Notes: generated by a model from the letters alone, not told the origin. A stretch of 64,000 nucleotides of DNA from Parashewanella tropica (GCF_004358445.1 NZ_CP037951.1:1227501-1291500); one strand, 5' to 3'; shown: positions 46,855 to 57,171, counted from the stretch's first letter. Numbers and translations are program-made.

Positions 46855-47949
46855 TTACAACTCTCGATTCTTATAATACTCAACTTCAGAAATCATATGA
46901 TAAGCGCCAACTTGTTTTTGGAACTTAGCATAAGACGCCATCACCTTTGCAAACATTGGATCGGCAGCCGCTTGCTCGGCTAACACTTCAGAACTGGCTT
47001 TTTTCAATGCTTGCATCACATCTGCTGGTAGAGTTTTAACCTCGACACCATGTTTAGTTTTTAAGGTTTTTAAAGCAGCGTTATTACGTGCAGTGTATTC
47101 ATCAAGCATATCTTGGTTGACGGCTCTGGTGGCAACTTCAACAATCTTTTGCAGATCTTTAGGTAGTTCATTGAAGGCTTTTTCATTTACAGTGAACTCA
47201 AGCATTGCGCCCGGCTCATGCCAGCCTGAAGCGTAATAGTGATCGGTTACTTTGTGAAAGCCAAAAGCTAAATCATTGTATGGACCAACCCACTCAGTGG
47301 CATCAATGGCGCCCGATTGCAAAGAGGTAAATAGCTCACCGCCAGTTAATGCAACCGGAATCGCGCCAAGTTTTTGAATAACCTCACCACCTAAGCCCGG
47401 AATACGCATTTTAAGGCCTTTAAAATCGTCTAGTGAGTTAATTTCTTTTTTAAACCAACCAGCCGATTGAACGCCAGTGTTCCCGCCTGCAAATGGAATT
47501 ACGCCAAAAGGTTTGTAGAGTTCACGCCATAACTCAAGGCCGCCACCGTAATGCAACCAGCCATTGGTTTCTTGTGCGTTCAAGCCGAAAGGCAGTGCTG
47601 TAAAAATAGGGGCAGCAGCCATTTTTCCTTTCCAATAATAAGCAGCGGCGTGTCCCATTTGTGCTGAGCCTTGAGAAACGGCATCGAATACTTGGAATCC
47701 CGGAACGATTTCACCAGCACCGTAGACTTTAATGTTCAGTCTACCGTTACTCATTTCATTCACTTGTTTAGCGAAATTTTCTGGTGCAGTACCTAACCCC
47801 GGAAAGTTTTTAGGCCAACTGGTGACTAATTTCCAGTTATATACCTTTTGTTCGGCAGCTACTTTTTTAGTTGAGTTGTCCTTACCACAACCTACCAACA
47901 AGGGCAGGGAGGCGATCCCGATAAATAGTGTTTTAATCCATTTGTTCAT
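46855..47949 (-). CDS. dctP: TRAP transporter solute-binding protein (DctP/TakP-like)
   Basis: 364 residues. The N-terminal signal ends LPLLVGC, a lipobox, so the binder is probably a lipoprotein. The mature protein resembles the TakP type (2-oxoacid binders) by pattern: WKLVTSWPKNFPGLGT, FQVFDAVSQGSAQMG, YYWKGKMAAAPIFTALPFG, SGWFKKEI-like, and DATEWVGPYND. Preceded by GGAGAA. Third gene of dctQ-dctM-dctP on the minus strand; the ligand is likely a small organic acid. Confidence 0.92.
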   Translation of the reverse strand: MNKWIKTLFIGIASLPLLVGCGKDNSTKKVAAEQKVYNWKLVTSWPKNFPGLGTAPENFAKQVNEMSNGRLNIKVYGAGEIVPGFQVFDAVSQGSAQMGHAAAYYWKGKMAAAPIFTALPFGLNAQETNGWLHYGGGLELWRELYKPFGVIPFAGGNTGVQSAGWFKKEINSLDDFKGLKMRIPGLGGEVIQKLGAIPVALTGGELFTSLQSGAIDATEWVGPYNDLAFGFHKVTDHYYASGWHEPGAMLEFTVNEKAFNELPKDLQKIVEVATRAVNQDMLDEYTARNNAALKTLKTKHGVEVKTLPADVMQALKKASSEVLAEQAAADPMFAKVMASYAKFQKQVGAYHMISEVEYYKNREL

Positions 47950-47963
47950 TATTAATTCTCCAT

Positions 47964-49328
47964 TTAGCTGTAAATTATTTTAGGAAGACTCGTTGCCATT
48001 TCTGGCCATATTGCTAACGCTATCATCAGCAGAACTTGCATCAGAATAAAAGGAATAACCCCTTTATAAATTGCTGATGTTTTCACTTCTTTTGGTGCTA
48101 CGCCTCGTAAATAGAACAAAGCAAAGCCAAAGGGCGGGGTTAAAAATGAGGTTTGTAAATTAATGGCTATCATTATGCCTAGCCAAATGGGATCAACACC
48201 CATCATAAATAATGCTGGAGCAACAAGAGGGACTACGACAAAGGTGATTTCAATAAAATCTAGAATGAAACCAAGTAAAAAGATCACCGCCATTACAATC
48301 AAAATGGCACCAAACTGACCACCGGGAATATTCTGGAACATAGAGTGAACAAGCTCTTCACCTCCAAAGCCACGAAATACTAGCGAGAATATAGAAGCGC
48401 CAATTAGGATCATAAACACCATTGATGTAATGGTCGTAGTGTTAATCGTGACGTCTTTTAATGTTTCTATAGATAGTTTCTTTTTAAGCAGTGCAATCAC
48501 TAAAGCGCCACAAGCACCAATGCCAGCGGCTTCGGTCGGTGTGGCGTAGCCTAATAAGATAGAGCCTAATACTAGTATGATTAATACCAAGGGTGGAATT
48601 AATCCGGTTAATAACTCACTGAGCTTGAGCTTACTTTGATGGGTTTGTTTAGGCGTCCATTCTGGTTTGAAAATACCAATTGCTAAGGAATAAATCAGAT
48701 ACAACCCCACAAGTACTAAACCGGGAATAATGGCTGCGGCAAATAGGTCTCCGACAGATACGGTTTCAGGCGAGAATATACCTTGAGACATTTGTGCTTG
48801 TTGGTATGCACTCGATAATACATCACCTAACAAAACTAAGGCGATGGATGGCGGAATGATTTGCCCAAGTGTTCCTGTTGAAGCTATCACACCCGTTGCA
48901 TAGCTTTGGTTATACCCGTGTTTAAGCATGGTGGGTAAAGACAATAATCCCATTGTCACAACGGTTGCACCAACAATCCCCGTGCTTGCTGCCATTAATG
49001 CGCCCACAATAATAACAGCTATTCCCATGCCCGCGGGCAGGCTGCCAAATGCTCTTGTTAAAGACAGCAAAAGCTCTTCGGCAATTTTAGATTTCTCTAG
49101 CATGACTCCCATAAACACAAATAAGGGAACGGCTATCAGTGTTTGGTTGGTTAGGATGCCGAACAACCTACTCGGCAAGGCATTGAGTAAGGTGAAATCA
49201 AACGTTCCTGTAACAACACCTATGGTGGCAAAGATGAGAGCCGTTCCTGCTAATGAGAAAGCAACGGGGTAACCCAGCATTAATACCACACATGTGACCA
49301 CAAACATTAAGATGGCAATCCACTCCAT
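47964..49328 (-). CDS. dctM: TRAP transporter large permease
   Basis: 454 residues, about twelve to thirteen membrane spans, DctM family. Recognisable: LPAGMGIAVIIVGALMAASTG near 95-115, SYATGVIASTGTLGQIIPPSI and LNLQTSFLTPPFGFALFYLRG-like near the C-terminus. Moves solute delivered by the binding protein using the Na+ gradient. Overlaps the dctQ stop by one base. Confidence 0.95.
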   Translation of the reverse strand: MEWIAILMFVVTCVVLMLGYPVAFSLAGTALIFATIGVVTGTFDFTLLNALPSRLFGILTNQTLIAVPLFVFMGVMLEKSKIAEELLLSLTRAFGSLPAGMGIAVIIVGALMAASTGIVGATVVTMGLLSLPTMLKHGYNQSYATGVIASTGTLGQIIPPSIALVLLGDVLSSAYQQAQMSQGIFSPETVSVGDLFAAAIIPGLVLVGLYLIYSLAIGIFKPEWTPKQTHQSKLKLSELLTGLIPPLVLIILVLGSILLGYATPTEAAGIGACGALVIALLKKKLSIETLKDVTINTTTITSMVFMILIGASIFSLVFRGFGGEELVHSMFQNIPGGQFGAILIVMAVIFLLGFILDFIEITFVVVPLVAPALFMMGVDPIWLGIMIAINLQTSFLTPPFGFALFYLRGVAPKEVKTSAIYKGVIPFILMQVLLMIALAIWPEMATSLPKIIYS

Positions 49329-49843
49329 TAGTTTGCCTCCTTAATGAAGATAATCTTAATAATTTCAGCGATAGTCTGAAGGGTTAATAATACAGGTGTG
49401 ATGATGAGCAGGGATTTAAGAATGAACATAAGCGGTAATCCGCCAGCTTCTTGAGAAGACTCTAAAATCGACCAAGATTGAGTAACGTATTGCCAGCTCA
49501 TGATTAAGATGAAGCCGCAAGTGGGTAATAGAAAAAAGATATGCCCAAAGAGGTTAACTCTATTTTTTTTAGTTTTAGGGAGGTTGCGATAGAAAATATC
49601 GACCCGTACATGTTTGTCGACGAGTAGTGTGTAGCTCATGGCTATCATCAACACAAAAGCGTGCATGTAAAGCACACTTTCTTGTAGCCAAATCCAGCCT
49701 ATGTCAAAGCCATACCTTAGAATAACGACAGTGGTCATGGTAAGTACCATGAATAATGTTAACCACGCAATCCCTTTTCCTGACAGTGTAGATAGCTTAT
49801 CTATTTGTGTTGTAAGCTTTTCTGTTCCTTCTCCTTGTACCAC
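49328..49843 (-). CDS. dctQ: TRAP transporter small permease
   Basis: 171 residues with four membrane spans. Features include ILRYGFDIGWIWLQESVLYMHAFV and VDKHVRVDIFYRNLP, typical of DctQ. First gene of the operon and coupled to dctM. Confidence 0.93.
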   Translation of the reverse strand: MVQGEGTEKLTTQIDKLSTLSGKGIAWLTLFMVLTMTTVVILRYGFDIGWIWLQESVLYMHAFVLMIAMSYTLLVDKHVRVDIFYRNLPKTKKNRVNLFGHIFFLLPTCGFILIMSWQYVTQSWSILESSQEAGGLPLMFILKSLLIITPVLLTLQTIAEIIKIIFIKEAN

Positions 49844-49973
49844 GGTACAGCCTTATAATAATTGTTATGTAGCTTTTTTATACCGAATGATGGTTTTTAT
49901 AGCAATATATACTTTAGGATAATAGAGGAACAAACCTTGCCCTTTGTGGTAGGCAAGAATTTATTTAGAAAAT

Positions 49974-50000
49974 AAAAAAGGCAGCTAATCAGCTGCCTTT
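49974..50000 (-). terminator. Terminator of the DUF885 gene
   Basis: Ten-bp stem AAAGGCAGCT-AATC-AGCTGCCTTT (49977-50000); on the minus strand the T-run TTTTTATTTT follows. Confidence 0.82.
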
Positions 50001-50019
50001 ATTCGCATATAGAAATGAT

Positions 50020-51852
50020 TTACATGCTTTGTGGGTTTGCAATCCAGTTATCTACTTTTTGCTCTAGTACGTCTAATGGTAATGGGCCATTTTTCAGAAT
50101 TAGAGTGTGGAAGTCACGGATATCAAACTTATCACCCATTTGCTTTTCAGCTTTGGCTCGTAGCTGTTGGATTTTGATCATACCAATCTTGTAAGCCGTT
50201 GCTTGTGAAGGCATTACGATGTGACGTTCAACCATTTTAACTGCATCAGATACTGCGTTTGGTGTGTTGTCTGTGTAATACTTAATGCCTTGTTCACGAG
50301 TCCACTTCTTCTCGTGAATACCAGTATCAACCACTAAGCGACATGCACGCCATAGTTCCATAGCTAAACGACCGAAATCAGAATATGGATCTTTGTATAA
50401 GCCCATTTCTTTAGGGAAGTATTCAGTATAAAGTCCCCAGCCTTCTACATAAGCAGTATAGCGACCATATTTACGGAATTTTGGAATGCCTTCTAGCTCT
50501 TGAGAAATGGCAATCTGCATGTGGTGACCCGGTAGACCTTCATGGTAAGCCAAAGCTTCCATTTGATACTTAGGCATTGCCTTCATATCGTATAAGTTTG
50601 CGTAGTACATACCTGGGCGAGAGCCGTCCGGCGCAGGTTGCTGGTAGAAAGCTTTACCCGCTGATTTTTCACGGAAAGCTTCTACACGCTGAACGATCAA
50701 AGGTGCTTTAGGTTTGATTTTGAACACTTCATCTAAGCGAGACTGCATGTTGTCAATCATTGCCGTTGCTTCTTTTAAGTAAGCTTGGCGACCTTCTTTG
50801 GTGTCTGGGTAATAGAACTGCTCATCATCACGCATGAACTTGAAGAATTCTTGCAATGAGCCTTTAAAACCTACTTTCTTCATAATGGCGCGCATTTCGT
50901 TATGAATACGAGCGACTTCTTTTAGACCAAGCTTGTGGATTTGCTCAGCTGTCATATCAGTCGTTGTAGTACGAGCAAGAGCGTTGTTGTAGAAGGTCTC
51001 ACCGTTTGGTAGTTTCCACGCACCGTCACGAGTGTCCGCTTTTGCTTGTAGGTTCTTCGCGTATGCAATGAATTGCTTATAAGCTGGACCAATACTGTTA
51101 ATCAGTGCTTTTTTAGCATTGCCAATAAGCTGGTCTTTTTCTGCTTGGCTGATTTCGAGCTTGTTCACTTTACGTTTAAAGTCAGCCAACAGTACGCTGT
51201 CTTCACCTTTAGTGAAAGGCGCGCCTTTAATGATGTTTTTGCTGTCAGAAATCACGTAGTTGAACACGAACTTAGGGGCAATAATACCTTTGTCAGCACG
51301 GATAGTCAGTGCGTCTTCTAATTGCTCGAAACGCGCTTTAACGCCGTTTAAGCGGCTGATGTAGGCATTTGCATCATCAACATTATCAATACGGTGTTGA
51401 TTGATTAAGAATGATGGAGTTGTAGAGTGAACACCGTACATTTGGTTCACTGGGTAGGTGTGATAACGCCACTGATAGTCTGCGATGTCTTGTTCTAAGC
51501 TTTGCTTAAGCAAGTCATAGCTCAGTTTGGTTTGGGTATCCAGCTTTGCGTAATCAATGTTATCAAGTTTTTTTAGATTACGTTTCGTGCGAGCCAGATC
51601 TTCAGCGTATGATTTGTCACTTAAATCGTCCCACTTATCGTAGTCTTTTTTGATACCTAAATAAGTTTGGCCAACTGGACTAGCCATGACGGATTCCATA
51701 AACATGTCGTCAAACAGTTTATTGGCTTTTTCTGATTCAGATTGTTTTGTTACAACGCTTGCCGCTGATTCAGGAGCAGGAGTTGTGTTACAGCCTGTGA
51801 GTAGAAGTGAAAGAGACACAGCTACAGCACTTAATGATGTTTTTATAGACAT
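50020..51852 (-). CDS. DUF885 family lipoprotein, probable metallopeptidase
   Basis: 610 residues from ATG 51852; the frame starts at a TTG (51864). Lipobox SLLLTGC places it on the envelope. The DUF885 signature HEGLPGHHMQ (about residues 437-446) contains the HExxH-like His pair expected to bind Zn, and GRYTAYVEGWGLYTE supplies a downstream acidic residue. The family belongs with gluzincin-type peptidases; substrates are unknown. Common in Shewanella and Alteromonas relatives. Monocistronic. Confidence 0.88.
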   Translation of the reverse strand: MSIKTSLSAVAVSLSLLLTGCNTTPAPESAASVVTKQSESEKANKLFDDMFMESVMASPVGQTYLGIKKDYDKWDDLSDKSYAEDLARTKRNLKKLDNIDYAKLDTQTKLSYDLLKQSLEQDIADYQWRYHTYPVNQMYGVHSTTPSFLINQHRIDNVDDANAYISRLNGVKARFEQLEDALTIRADKGIIAPKFVFNYVISDSKNIIKGAPFTKGEDSVLLADFKRKVNKLEISQAEKDQLIGNAKKALINSIGPAYKQFIAYAKNLQAKADTRDGAWKLPNGETFYNNALARTTTTDMTAEQIHKLGLKEVARIHNEMRAIMKKVGFKGSLQEFFKFMRDDEQFYYPDTKEGRQAYLKEATAMIDNMQSRLDEVFKIKPKAPLIVQRVEAFREKSAGKAFYQQPAPDGSRPGMYYANLYDMKAMPKYQMEALAYHEGLPGHHMQIAISQELEGIPKFRKYGRYTAYVEGWGLYTEYFPKEMGLYKDPYSDFGRLAMELWRACRLVVDTGIHEKKWTREQGIKYYTDNTPNAVSDAVKMVERHIVMPSQATAYKIGMIKIQQLRAKAEKQMGDKFDIRDFHTLILKNGPLPLDVLEQKVDNWIANPQSM

Positions 51853-52018
51853 GACAAAAACCAAAGTAAGTTACGAAAAGTGTGATTTTAATCAAGTTAT
51901 AAATTCAATAACAGTTGCGAGTGTTAGCAAATGTTTCAATTGTGATTCAGTGGTCGAATCTTGACCAAGGTAGGAGGTTGAATTAGATTGGTAGAACTAT
52001 TCTAAGGAGTGAGTAGCG

Positions 52019-52546
52019 ATGAAAACGATTGAACAACATCTTTCTAATTATAAAAGCGTTCACTTAAATACCAATAATATCATCACTCATTTTATTGGTA
52101 TTCCCACCATTATATGGTCAATCATGGTTTGGTTAAGTTTCTTTAGATTTTCTCTTGGTGCGGGATATGAAATTTCTGCGGCCATGATTTTGGCTATAGT
52201 AGTGATGGCTTATTATTTTTACCTCAATGTAAAGTTAGCTATAGGGATGTTGGTGTTGTTTGGCCCTCTGCTTTGGCTGGCAAATAGTATCTCAGTCATT
52301 AATGAAAGTGGTTGGGTGGCGTTAGTGGTTTTTGTTATTGGTTGGATTTTACAGTTTTTAGGTCATAAGTTTGAAGGGATGAAACCAGCGTTTATTGATG
52401 ATCTTAGCCAGCTTTTTATCGGTCCTTTATTTCTTGTTGCAGAGATTTACTTTTCCGTTGGCTGGCTGAAGGAATTGAATCAAGAGGTGGTAGAGCAAGC
52501 GATAGAAAAGCGCATGAAATTAGATGCACTTAAGGTACAAGGATAA
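52019..52546 (+). CDS. DUF962/Mpo1-like membrane protein
   Basis: 175 residues with four membrane spans. The N-terminus KTIEQHLSNYKSVHLNTNN followed by IITHFIGIPTIIWS carries the His residues typical of the DUF962 (YGL010w/Mpo1) family; yeast Mpo1 is an Fe-dependent dioxygenase acting on 2-hydroxy fatty acids. FLGHKFEGMKPAF is the second conserved block. AAGGAG lies eight bases before the ATG. Confidence 0.85.
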   Translation: MKTIEQHLSNYKSVHLNTNNIITHFIGIPTIIWSIMVWLSFFRFSLGAGYEISAAMILAIVVMAYYFYLNVKLAIGMLVLFGPLLWLANSISVINESGWVALVVFVIGWILQFLGHKFEGMKPAFIDDLSQLFIGPLFLVAEIYFSVGWLKELNQEVVEQAIEKRMKLDALKVQG

Positions 52547-52592
52547 AGGCAAGAAACTCATAGAATATGCATAAACTCAATTATGCATATTC

Positions 52593-53015
52593 TTAAGTGA
52601 AAGCCAATGCTTCTCTTAAAGCCAATTCTTTTGCTAACGCTTTTTCTGCTAAAGTTTCTTTTGCTAATAGCGTAGTTTCTTCTGCTGTCTGCTCTAGGTA
52701 TTCCTCTATGGGAGAAACGCCTTCTTTCAGTTCGACAACCATAGGTAGTTTTGTAACTTTTTCAGCAAGGTCTTTATCTTTACGGCTTACCTTTGCCTCA
52801 TATGTATCACTTTTCCAAAATGCATTTAGTGAACCTGGTTTTGGAGTTGGGAGTTCATCCCTAGCGTACCCTTTACGAATTTGATACTCACGATTTTTTG
52901 CTTGAACACTAACAGATTGCTCTGAACTTGATCGCTTATGAGTACCTGATTGTTGTTTTTGTTGGGTAGACGCTGAACTTGGCACCACTGTACCGACTGT
53001 AAAAGCTGTTAACAT
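52593..53015 (-). CDS. Small orphan protein
   Basis: 140 residues, unrecognised. The first half is Ser/Gln/Lys-rich and probably disordered (STQQKQQSGTHKRSSSEQS). The end is an Ala/Leu/Glu/Lys helix with a repetitive LAKETLAEKALAKELALREA pattern. Weak ribosome-binding site. It may be a genuine small effector-like gene or a decaying remnant. Confidence 0.45.
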   Translation of the reverse strand: MLTAFTVGTVVPSSASTQQKQQSGTHKRSSSEQSVSVQAKNREYQIRKGYARDELPTPKPGSLNAFWKSDTYEAKVSRKDKDLAEKVTKLPMVVELKEGVSPIEEYLEQTAEETTLLAKETLAEKALAKELALREALAFT

Positions 53016-53193
53016 AGTAAATTTCCATATTTGAAAGTGACCCTTAAAGTATGGAGGATGCTTAACCGTAATGTCCTGAATTCTAAATTAATTGTTGTTT
53101 ATCAAATTGCGAGATAGTGTGCGAAATGAAAGGTGTTTAGGAATTGATATCGAAAGGGAAAAGCGGGCTAAGTGCAGCTTAGCCCAATACAAT

Positions 53194-54465
53194 TTACTGA
53201 CTTTGCTTATAAAATTGTGGCATGACTCTAACTGTTTTAATCATATTATCAGCCACTTCAATCACTTCTACAGGATATCCTGCAAGACGCAAACTGGTTC
53301 GTTCGGTAGGAATATCTTCAAGGTATTCTAAAATCAATCCATTCAACGTCTTAGGTCCATCAATTGGCATATCCCACTTCATTTCCTTATTAAGATCACG
53401 GACGTTAATGCCAGCGTCAATTAAGTAACTGCCGTCTTGCTGAGGAATGATTTCTTCACTGGGTGCTGGTAGCATTGAAGTGGTAAAGTCACCAACGATT
53501 TCTTCAAGAATATCATCTACTGTAACAAGACCTTGAATATCACCATATTCGTCTACCACTATGCCTACGCGCTCTTTATTTTGCTGGAAATTAGCAAGTT
53601 GAGTGTTGAGTGGCGTGCCTTCTGGGATGAAGTACAACTCTTTCACCGCTCGAAGTAACGAAGATTTACTGAATTGTTGCTTTGATTGCAGACGAAGCGC
53701 ATCACGTAGATGGATAAAGCCTACAGCATCATCAACATTATCCCGGTAAACAAGGACACGAGTATGAGGGCTTTGAATCACCTGTTTATTGATGAGTTTA
53801 AAGTCGTCATTCATGTTGATGGCATAAATATCTGAACGAGGTACCATCACATCTTGAACTGTCATTTTTTCTAAATCTAAAATCGACAGCAGCATATCTT
53901 GGTGGCGTTGCGGAATAAGTGCGCCGGCTTCATTCACTACGGTTCTTAATTCTTCTTGGGTTAGGGCATTGGCTGATGTTTCTTTATCTGTGCCTAATGA
54001 GCGCAAGAAGAACATGGTGATCAGATTAAGTCCATAAACCAATGGCCGCATAACCACAGCGAGAACTCTTAAAATATAGCTGGATGGAAAAGCCACTTTT
54101 TCTGGATGAAGTGCAGCAAGTGTTTTTGGTGTCACTTCTGCAAAAACCAAAATAACTAATGTAAGAATACCTGTTGCGACGGCGACACCTAAGTCACCTG
54201 ACATACGATGCCCAATTTCTGCGGCGATAACAGGGGCAATGATATTTACAATATTGTTACCAATAAGAATTAGACCAATCAAGCGATCAGGCTTTTCTAA
54301 AAGTTTTGCGGCTTGTTGTGCTCCACGGTTGCCACTGTCAGCTAAGTGACGAAGGCGGTAACGGTTAAGGGTCATCAGGGCGGTTTCTGAGCTTGAGAAA
54401 TAAGCCGAACACATGATAAGGATTATTAAGGTAACCAGAAGGGTTCCGGTTGAGATAGCGTCCAA
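53194..54465 (-). CDS. yfjD: CorB/CorC-type membrane protein with CBS domains
   Basis: 423 residues: DUF21/CNNM membrane domain (three to four spans, with the start CSAYFSSSETALMTLNRYRLRHLA), a CBS pair (about 205-325, with VPRSDIYAINM and GIVVDEYGDIQGLVTVDDILEEIVGD), and a C-terminal CorC_HlyC domain. Linked to Mg2+/Co2+ homeostasis. Lies just downstream of ypjD, as in E. coli. Confidence 0.93.
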   Translation of the reverse strand: MDAISTGTLLVTLIILIMCSAYFSSSETALMTLNRYRLRHLADSGNRGAQQAAKLLEKPDRLIGLILIGNNIVNIIAPVIAAEIGHRMSGDLGVAVATGILTLVILVFAEVTPKTLAALHPEKVAFPSSYILRVLAVVMRPLVYGLNLITMFFLRSLGTDKETSANALTQEELRTVVNEAGALIPQRHQDMLLSILDLEKMTVQDVMVPRSDIYAINMNDDFKLINKQVIQSPHTRVLVYRDNVDDAVGFIHLRDALRLQSKQQFSKSSLLRAVKELYFIPEGTPLNTQLANFQQNKERVGIVVDEYGDIQGLVTVDDILEEIVGDFTTSMLPAPSEEIIPQQDGSYLIDAGINVRDLNKEMKWDMPIDGPKTLNGLILEYLEDIPTERTSLRLAGYPVEVIEVADNMIKTVRVMPQFYKQSQ

Positions 54466-54559
54466 AAAGGGCTCCGTTAGGTGATTAAACTTAAAGTCAG
54501 CCCTTATGTATTGGGCTGAGAGGCTATCATTGTGTTAAATAGCCTCAGTGTCAACAATT

Positions 54560-55348
54560 TTACGAAAGTATCAGCTCTTTGACAATTCTCGCGCCAAAGT
54601 AACCAGCCGATAACAGGGTTGCACCTGTAAGCGTATAAATCACGGCGGTTTTTACTTTTACCCCAATTTGATATTGCTGCCAAAGCATCGCGATATAAAC
54701 AAACCATGCGATTATCGATAGCACAGCCTTATGACCTTTACCCTCTGCGAACATATCATCTAAGAAGATAAAACCAGTAGCTAAAGCCAAACTCAGTAAA
54801 ATAACGCCGATAACCACTAAGTGATAAAGCTGCTTCTCGACAGTCATTAATGGAGGAATAGCAGGACTCATGATCAGTTGTTTGCTTTTGAGCTTATGTT
54901 GGATAACGGCAAGTTGAATAGCGTATAACGCGGCAATCATTAAGGTGCTATATGCCATTAATGATAAAATGACGTGGGCAAGGACTTCAGGGTATTGCTC
55001 AAAGTGATAGATGTACTCAGGCGGTACTAACCAAAGCAATGCCACTGATATAATAGAAAAGGCATAAATAACAGGGACAACGACAATGACTTTAATTCTG
55101 ATCAATACGATTGTGAAAGCAAGAGCGATGATCCAGTTAACCAAGGATATGACATTGGTTAGACTAAAATTTTGACCTTCTGCGGTAATGATGGCTTCGC
55201 TTAGCGCAGCACCATGCAATGACACCGCAAATGCTGCAACCAAAACCACTAATTTGCGATTTGGACCATCGGTATGAAATAACCGACTAGTAACTAAATA
55301 AAAAGCCCAGCAATAGAAGAAAATAGCGGCTGCAGAAAAAATAACCAT
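54560..55348 (-). CDS. ypjD: Cytochrome c assembly-like inner-membrane protein YpjD
   Basis: 262 residues with about eight membrane spans; CcsA/CcmC-like family. Contains HVILSLMAYSTLMIAALYAIQ and GHKAVLSIIAWFVYIAMLW, whose His residues are conserved in this fold. Function in cytochrome biogenesis is unproven. Divergent from ffh, the standard arrangement. Confidence 0.88.
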   Translation of the reverse strand: MVIFSAAAIFFYCWAFYLVTSRLFHTDGPNRKLVVLVAAFAVSLHGAALSEAIITAEGQNFSLTNVISLVNWIIALAFTIVLIRIKVIVVVPVIYAFSIISVALLWLVPPEYIYHFEQYPEVLAHVILSLMAYSTLMIAALYAIQLAVIQHKLKSKQLIMSPAIPPLMTVEKQLYHLVVIGVILLSLALATGFIFLDDMFAEGKGHKAVLSIIAWFVYIAMLWQQYQIGVKVKTAVIYTLTGATLLSAGYFGARIVKELILS

Positions 55349-55667
55349 TAGCGAATAACCCGTCCTGAATTGATGTCCCTAACCTAAAATGTATTCATCG
55401 GCTTCATTACTCACTCTCTTAGAAAAAATATCATCGAAAAACAGAGAGACTTATGGCAGATTTTAGGTTTTGATTGATACGGTAAAATTTAACTGTTTTT
55501 TACGATAAGAGCGAGTTTAATTTTCTATTTCTAGATAGAAATGAGAATCCTTACCACTTTTTGATCGCTCATAAATCAAAAATCTTTCACTAAGCATGTC
55601 CTTATTTCTATTCTATTGAGTATAATAGCCCCAATTTTTTAGATGGATTATAGGTAAAGCTCAAGAT
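55349..55667 (+). promoter_or_regulatory. Intergenic region with ffh promoter
   Basis: 319 bases between ypjD and ffh. TATAAT at 55621-55626 is a perfect -10; the -35 (near 55597-55603) is weak. The start codon follows 41 bases later at 55668. I see nothing else in this stretch. Confidence 0.45.
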
Positions 55668-57041
55668 ATGTTTGAGAATCTTAGTGACAGACTGTCCCGT
55701 ACCTTGAAGAATATCAGCGGCCGTGGTCGTCTGACAGAAGACAATATTAAAGAAACACTACGTGAAGTACGTATGGCTTTATTAGAAGCCGATGTTGCTT
55801 TGCCAGTAGTTCGCGAGTTTGTAAAAAGTGTAAAAGAGCGTGCGGTAGGTCAAGAAGTTGCTAAGAGCCTTACCCCAGGTCAAGTTTTCGTTAAAATCGT
55901 TCAAGGTGAGCTTGAAAAGGCCATGGGTGAGTCTAACGAAGCATTAGATTTATCAGCTCAGCCGCCAGCAGTTGTGATGATGGCGGGCTTACAAGGTGCG
56001 GGTAAAACCACTTCGGTAGCCAAGCTTTCTAAACTATTAAAAGAGCGCCATAAGAAATCAGTATTGGTCGTAAGTGCTGACGTATACCGTCCAGCGGCTA
56101 TTAAACAGCTTGAAACCCTTGCTAATGAAGTTGATGTACAGTTTTTCCCATCTGACATCAGCCAAAAGCCAATTGACATCGCCAATGCCGCAATTGCTCA
56201 CGCCAAATTAAAGTTCATTGATGTGGTTATTGTGGATACCGCAGGTCGTCTTCACGTAGATGACGCCATGATGGATGAAATTAAAGAGCTGCACGCCAGT
56301 ATCAATCCTGTAGAAACCTTATTTACGGTTGATGCAATGACTGGTCAAGATGCGGCGAATACCGCTAAAGCCTTTAATGAAGCACTGCCGCTGACCGGTG
56401 TTGTATTAACTAAGGTTGATGGTGATGCGCGTGGTGGTGCCGCACTTTCGATTCGTCACATTACCGGTAAGCCAATTAAGTTCTTGGGTGTGGGTGAAAA
56501 AACTGATGCTCTTGAGCCATTCCACCCAGATCGTGTGGCTTCTCGTATTCTTGGTATGGGCGATGTGCTTTCTCTCGTTGAAGAGATTGAGCGTGGCGTA
56601 GATAAAGAAAAAGCCATGAAGCTGGCTTCGAAAGTGAAGAAAGGTGGTAAATTCGACCTTGAAGACTTCCGTGAACAATTAGCGCAAATGAAGAATATGG
56701 GCGGCATGATGAACATGATTGAAAAGCTGCCGGGCGTTGGGCAACTACCGCCAGAAGCGTTAGCGCAAGTTCAAGATGGTAAGCTGACGAATCAAATGGA
56801 AGCCATCATCAATTCGATGACCAAAGCAGAACGTGCTCGCCCTGATTTAATTAAAGGTTCACGAAAGCGCCGTATTGCCGCTGGTTCGGGAACTCAAATT
56901 CAAGACGTCAACAAACTGCTTAAGCAATTTACTCAAATGCAAAAGATGATGAAGAAGATGTCATCAAAAGGCGGCATGGCGAAAATGATGCGTGGTATGC
57001 AAGGTATGATGCCGCCAGGCATGAAGATGCCGGGTAGATAA
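55668..57041 (+). CDS. ffh: Signal recognition particle protein Ffh
   Basis: SRP54 homologue that, with 4.5S RNA, targets membrane proteins to FtsY and SecYEG. The N domain precedes the G domain with GLQGAGKTTSVAKL (about 105), DTAGRLHVDD and TKVDGDARGGAAL. The methionine-rich M domain ends in repeated MxxM stretches (GMAKMMRGMQGMMPPGMKM). 457 residues, normal. Confidence 0.98.
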   Translation: MFENLSDRLSRTLKNISGRGRLTEDNIKETLREVRMALLEADVALPVVREFVKSVKERAVGQEVAKSLTPGQVFVKIVQGELEKAMGESNEALDLSAQPPAVVMMAGLQGAGKTTSVAKLSKLLKERHKKSVLVVSADVYRPAAIKQLETLANEVDVQFFPSDISQKPIDIANAAIAHAKLKFIDVVIVDTAGRLHVDDAMMDEIKELHASINPVETLFTVDAMTGQDAANTAKAFNEALPLTGVVLTKVDGDARGGAALSIRHITGKPIKFLGVGEKTDALEPFHPDRVASRILGMGDVLSLVEEIERGVDKEKAMKLASKVKKGGKFDLEDFREQLAQMKNMGGMMNMIEKLPGVGQLPPEALAQVQDGKLTNQMEAIINSMTKAERARPDLIKGSRKRRIAAGSGTQIQDVNKLLKQFTQMQKMMKKMSSKGGMAKMMRGMQGMMPPGMKMPGR

Positions 57042-57086
57042 GATCACACATAAATGATCATTCACTGCAAAATTTAACCAATTTAG

Positions 57087-57171
57087 TTGCCTTTTTTTAA
57101 AAGTCAGGTAAAATTTTGCGGCTTTCTTTTCTGGAACTCTATGCGAACACAGGGTTCCAGTTTTATTTTTT
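57087..57171 (+). promoter_or_regulatory. rpsP promoter and terminator-like leader hairpin
   Basis: TTGCCT (57087-57092), 16-nt spacer, TAAAAT (57109-57114) would start transcription near 57121. Directly downstream lies CTGGAAC (57131-57137) paired with GTTCCAG (57154-57160), followed by TTTTATTTTT, an intrinsic terminator. It therefore either ends ffh transcription or lies in the leader of the rpsP operon as an attenuator. Confidence 0.55.

Noticed and set aside
46713-46928. 71-codon open frame across the right repeat and the dctP 3' end
   Set aside because: Half is repeat and half is antisense to dctP; there is no translation signal.
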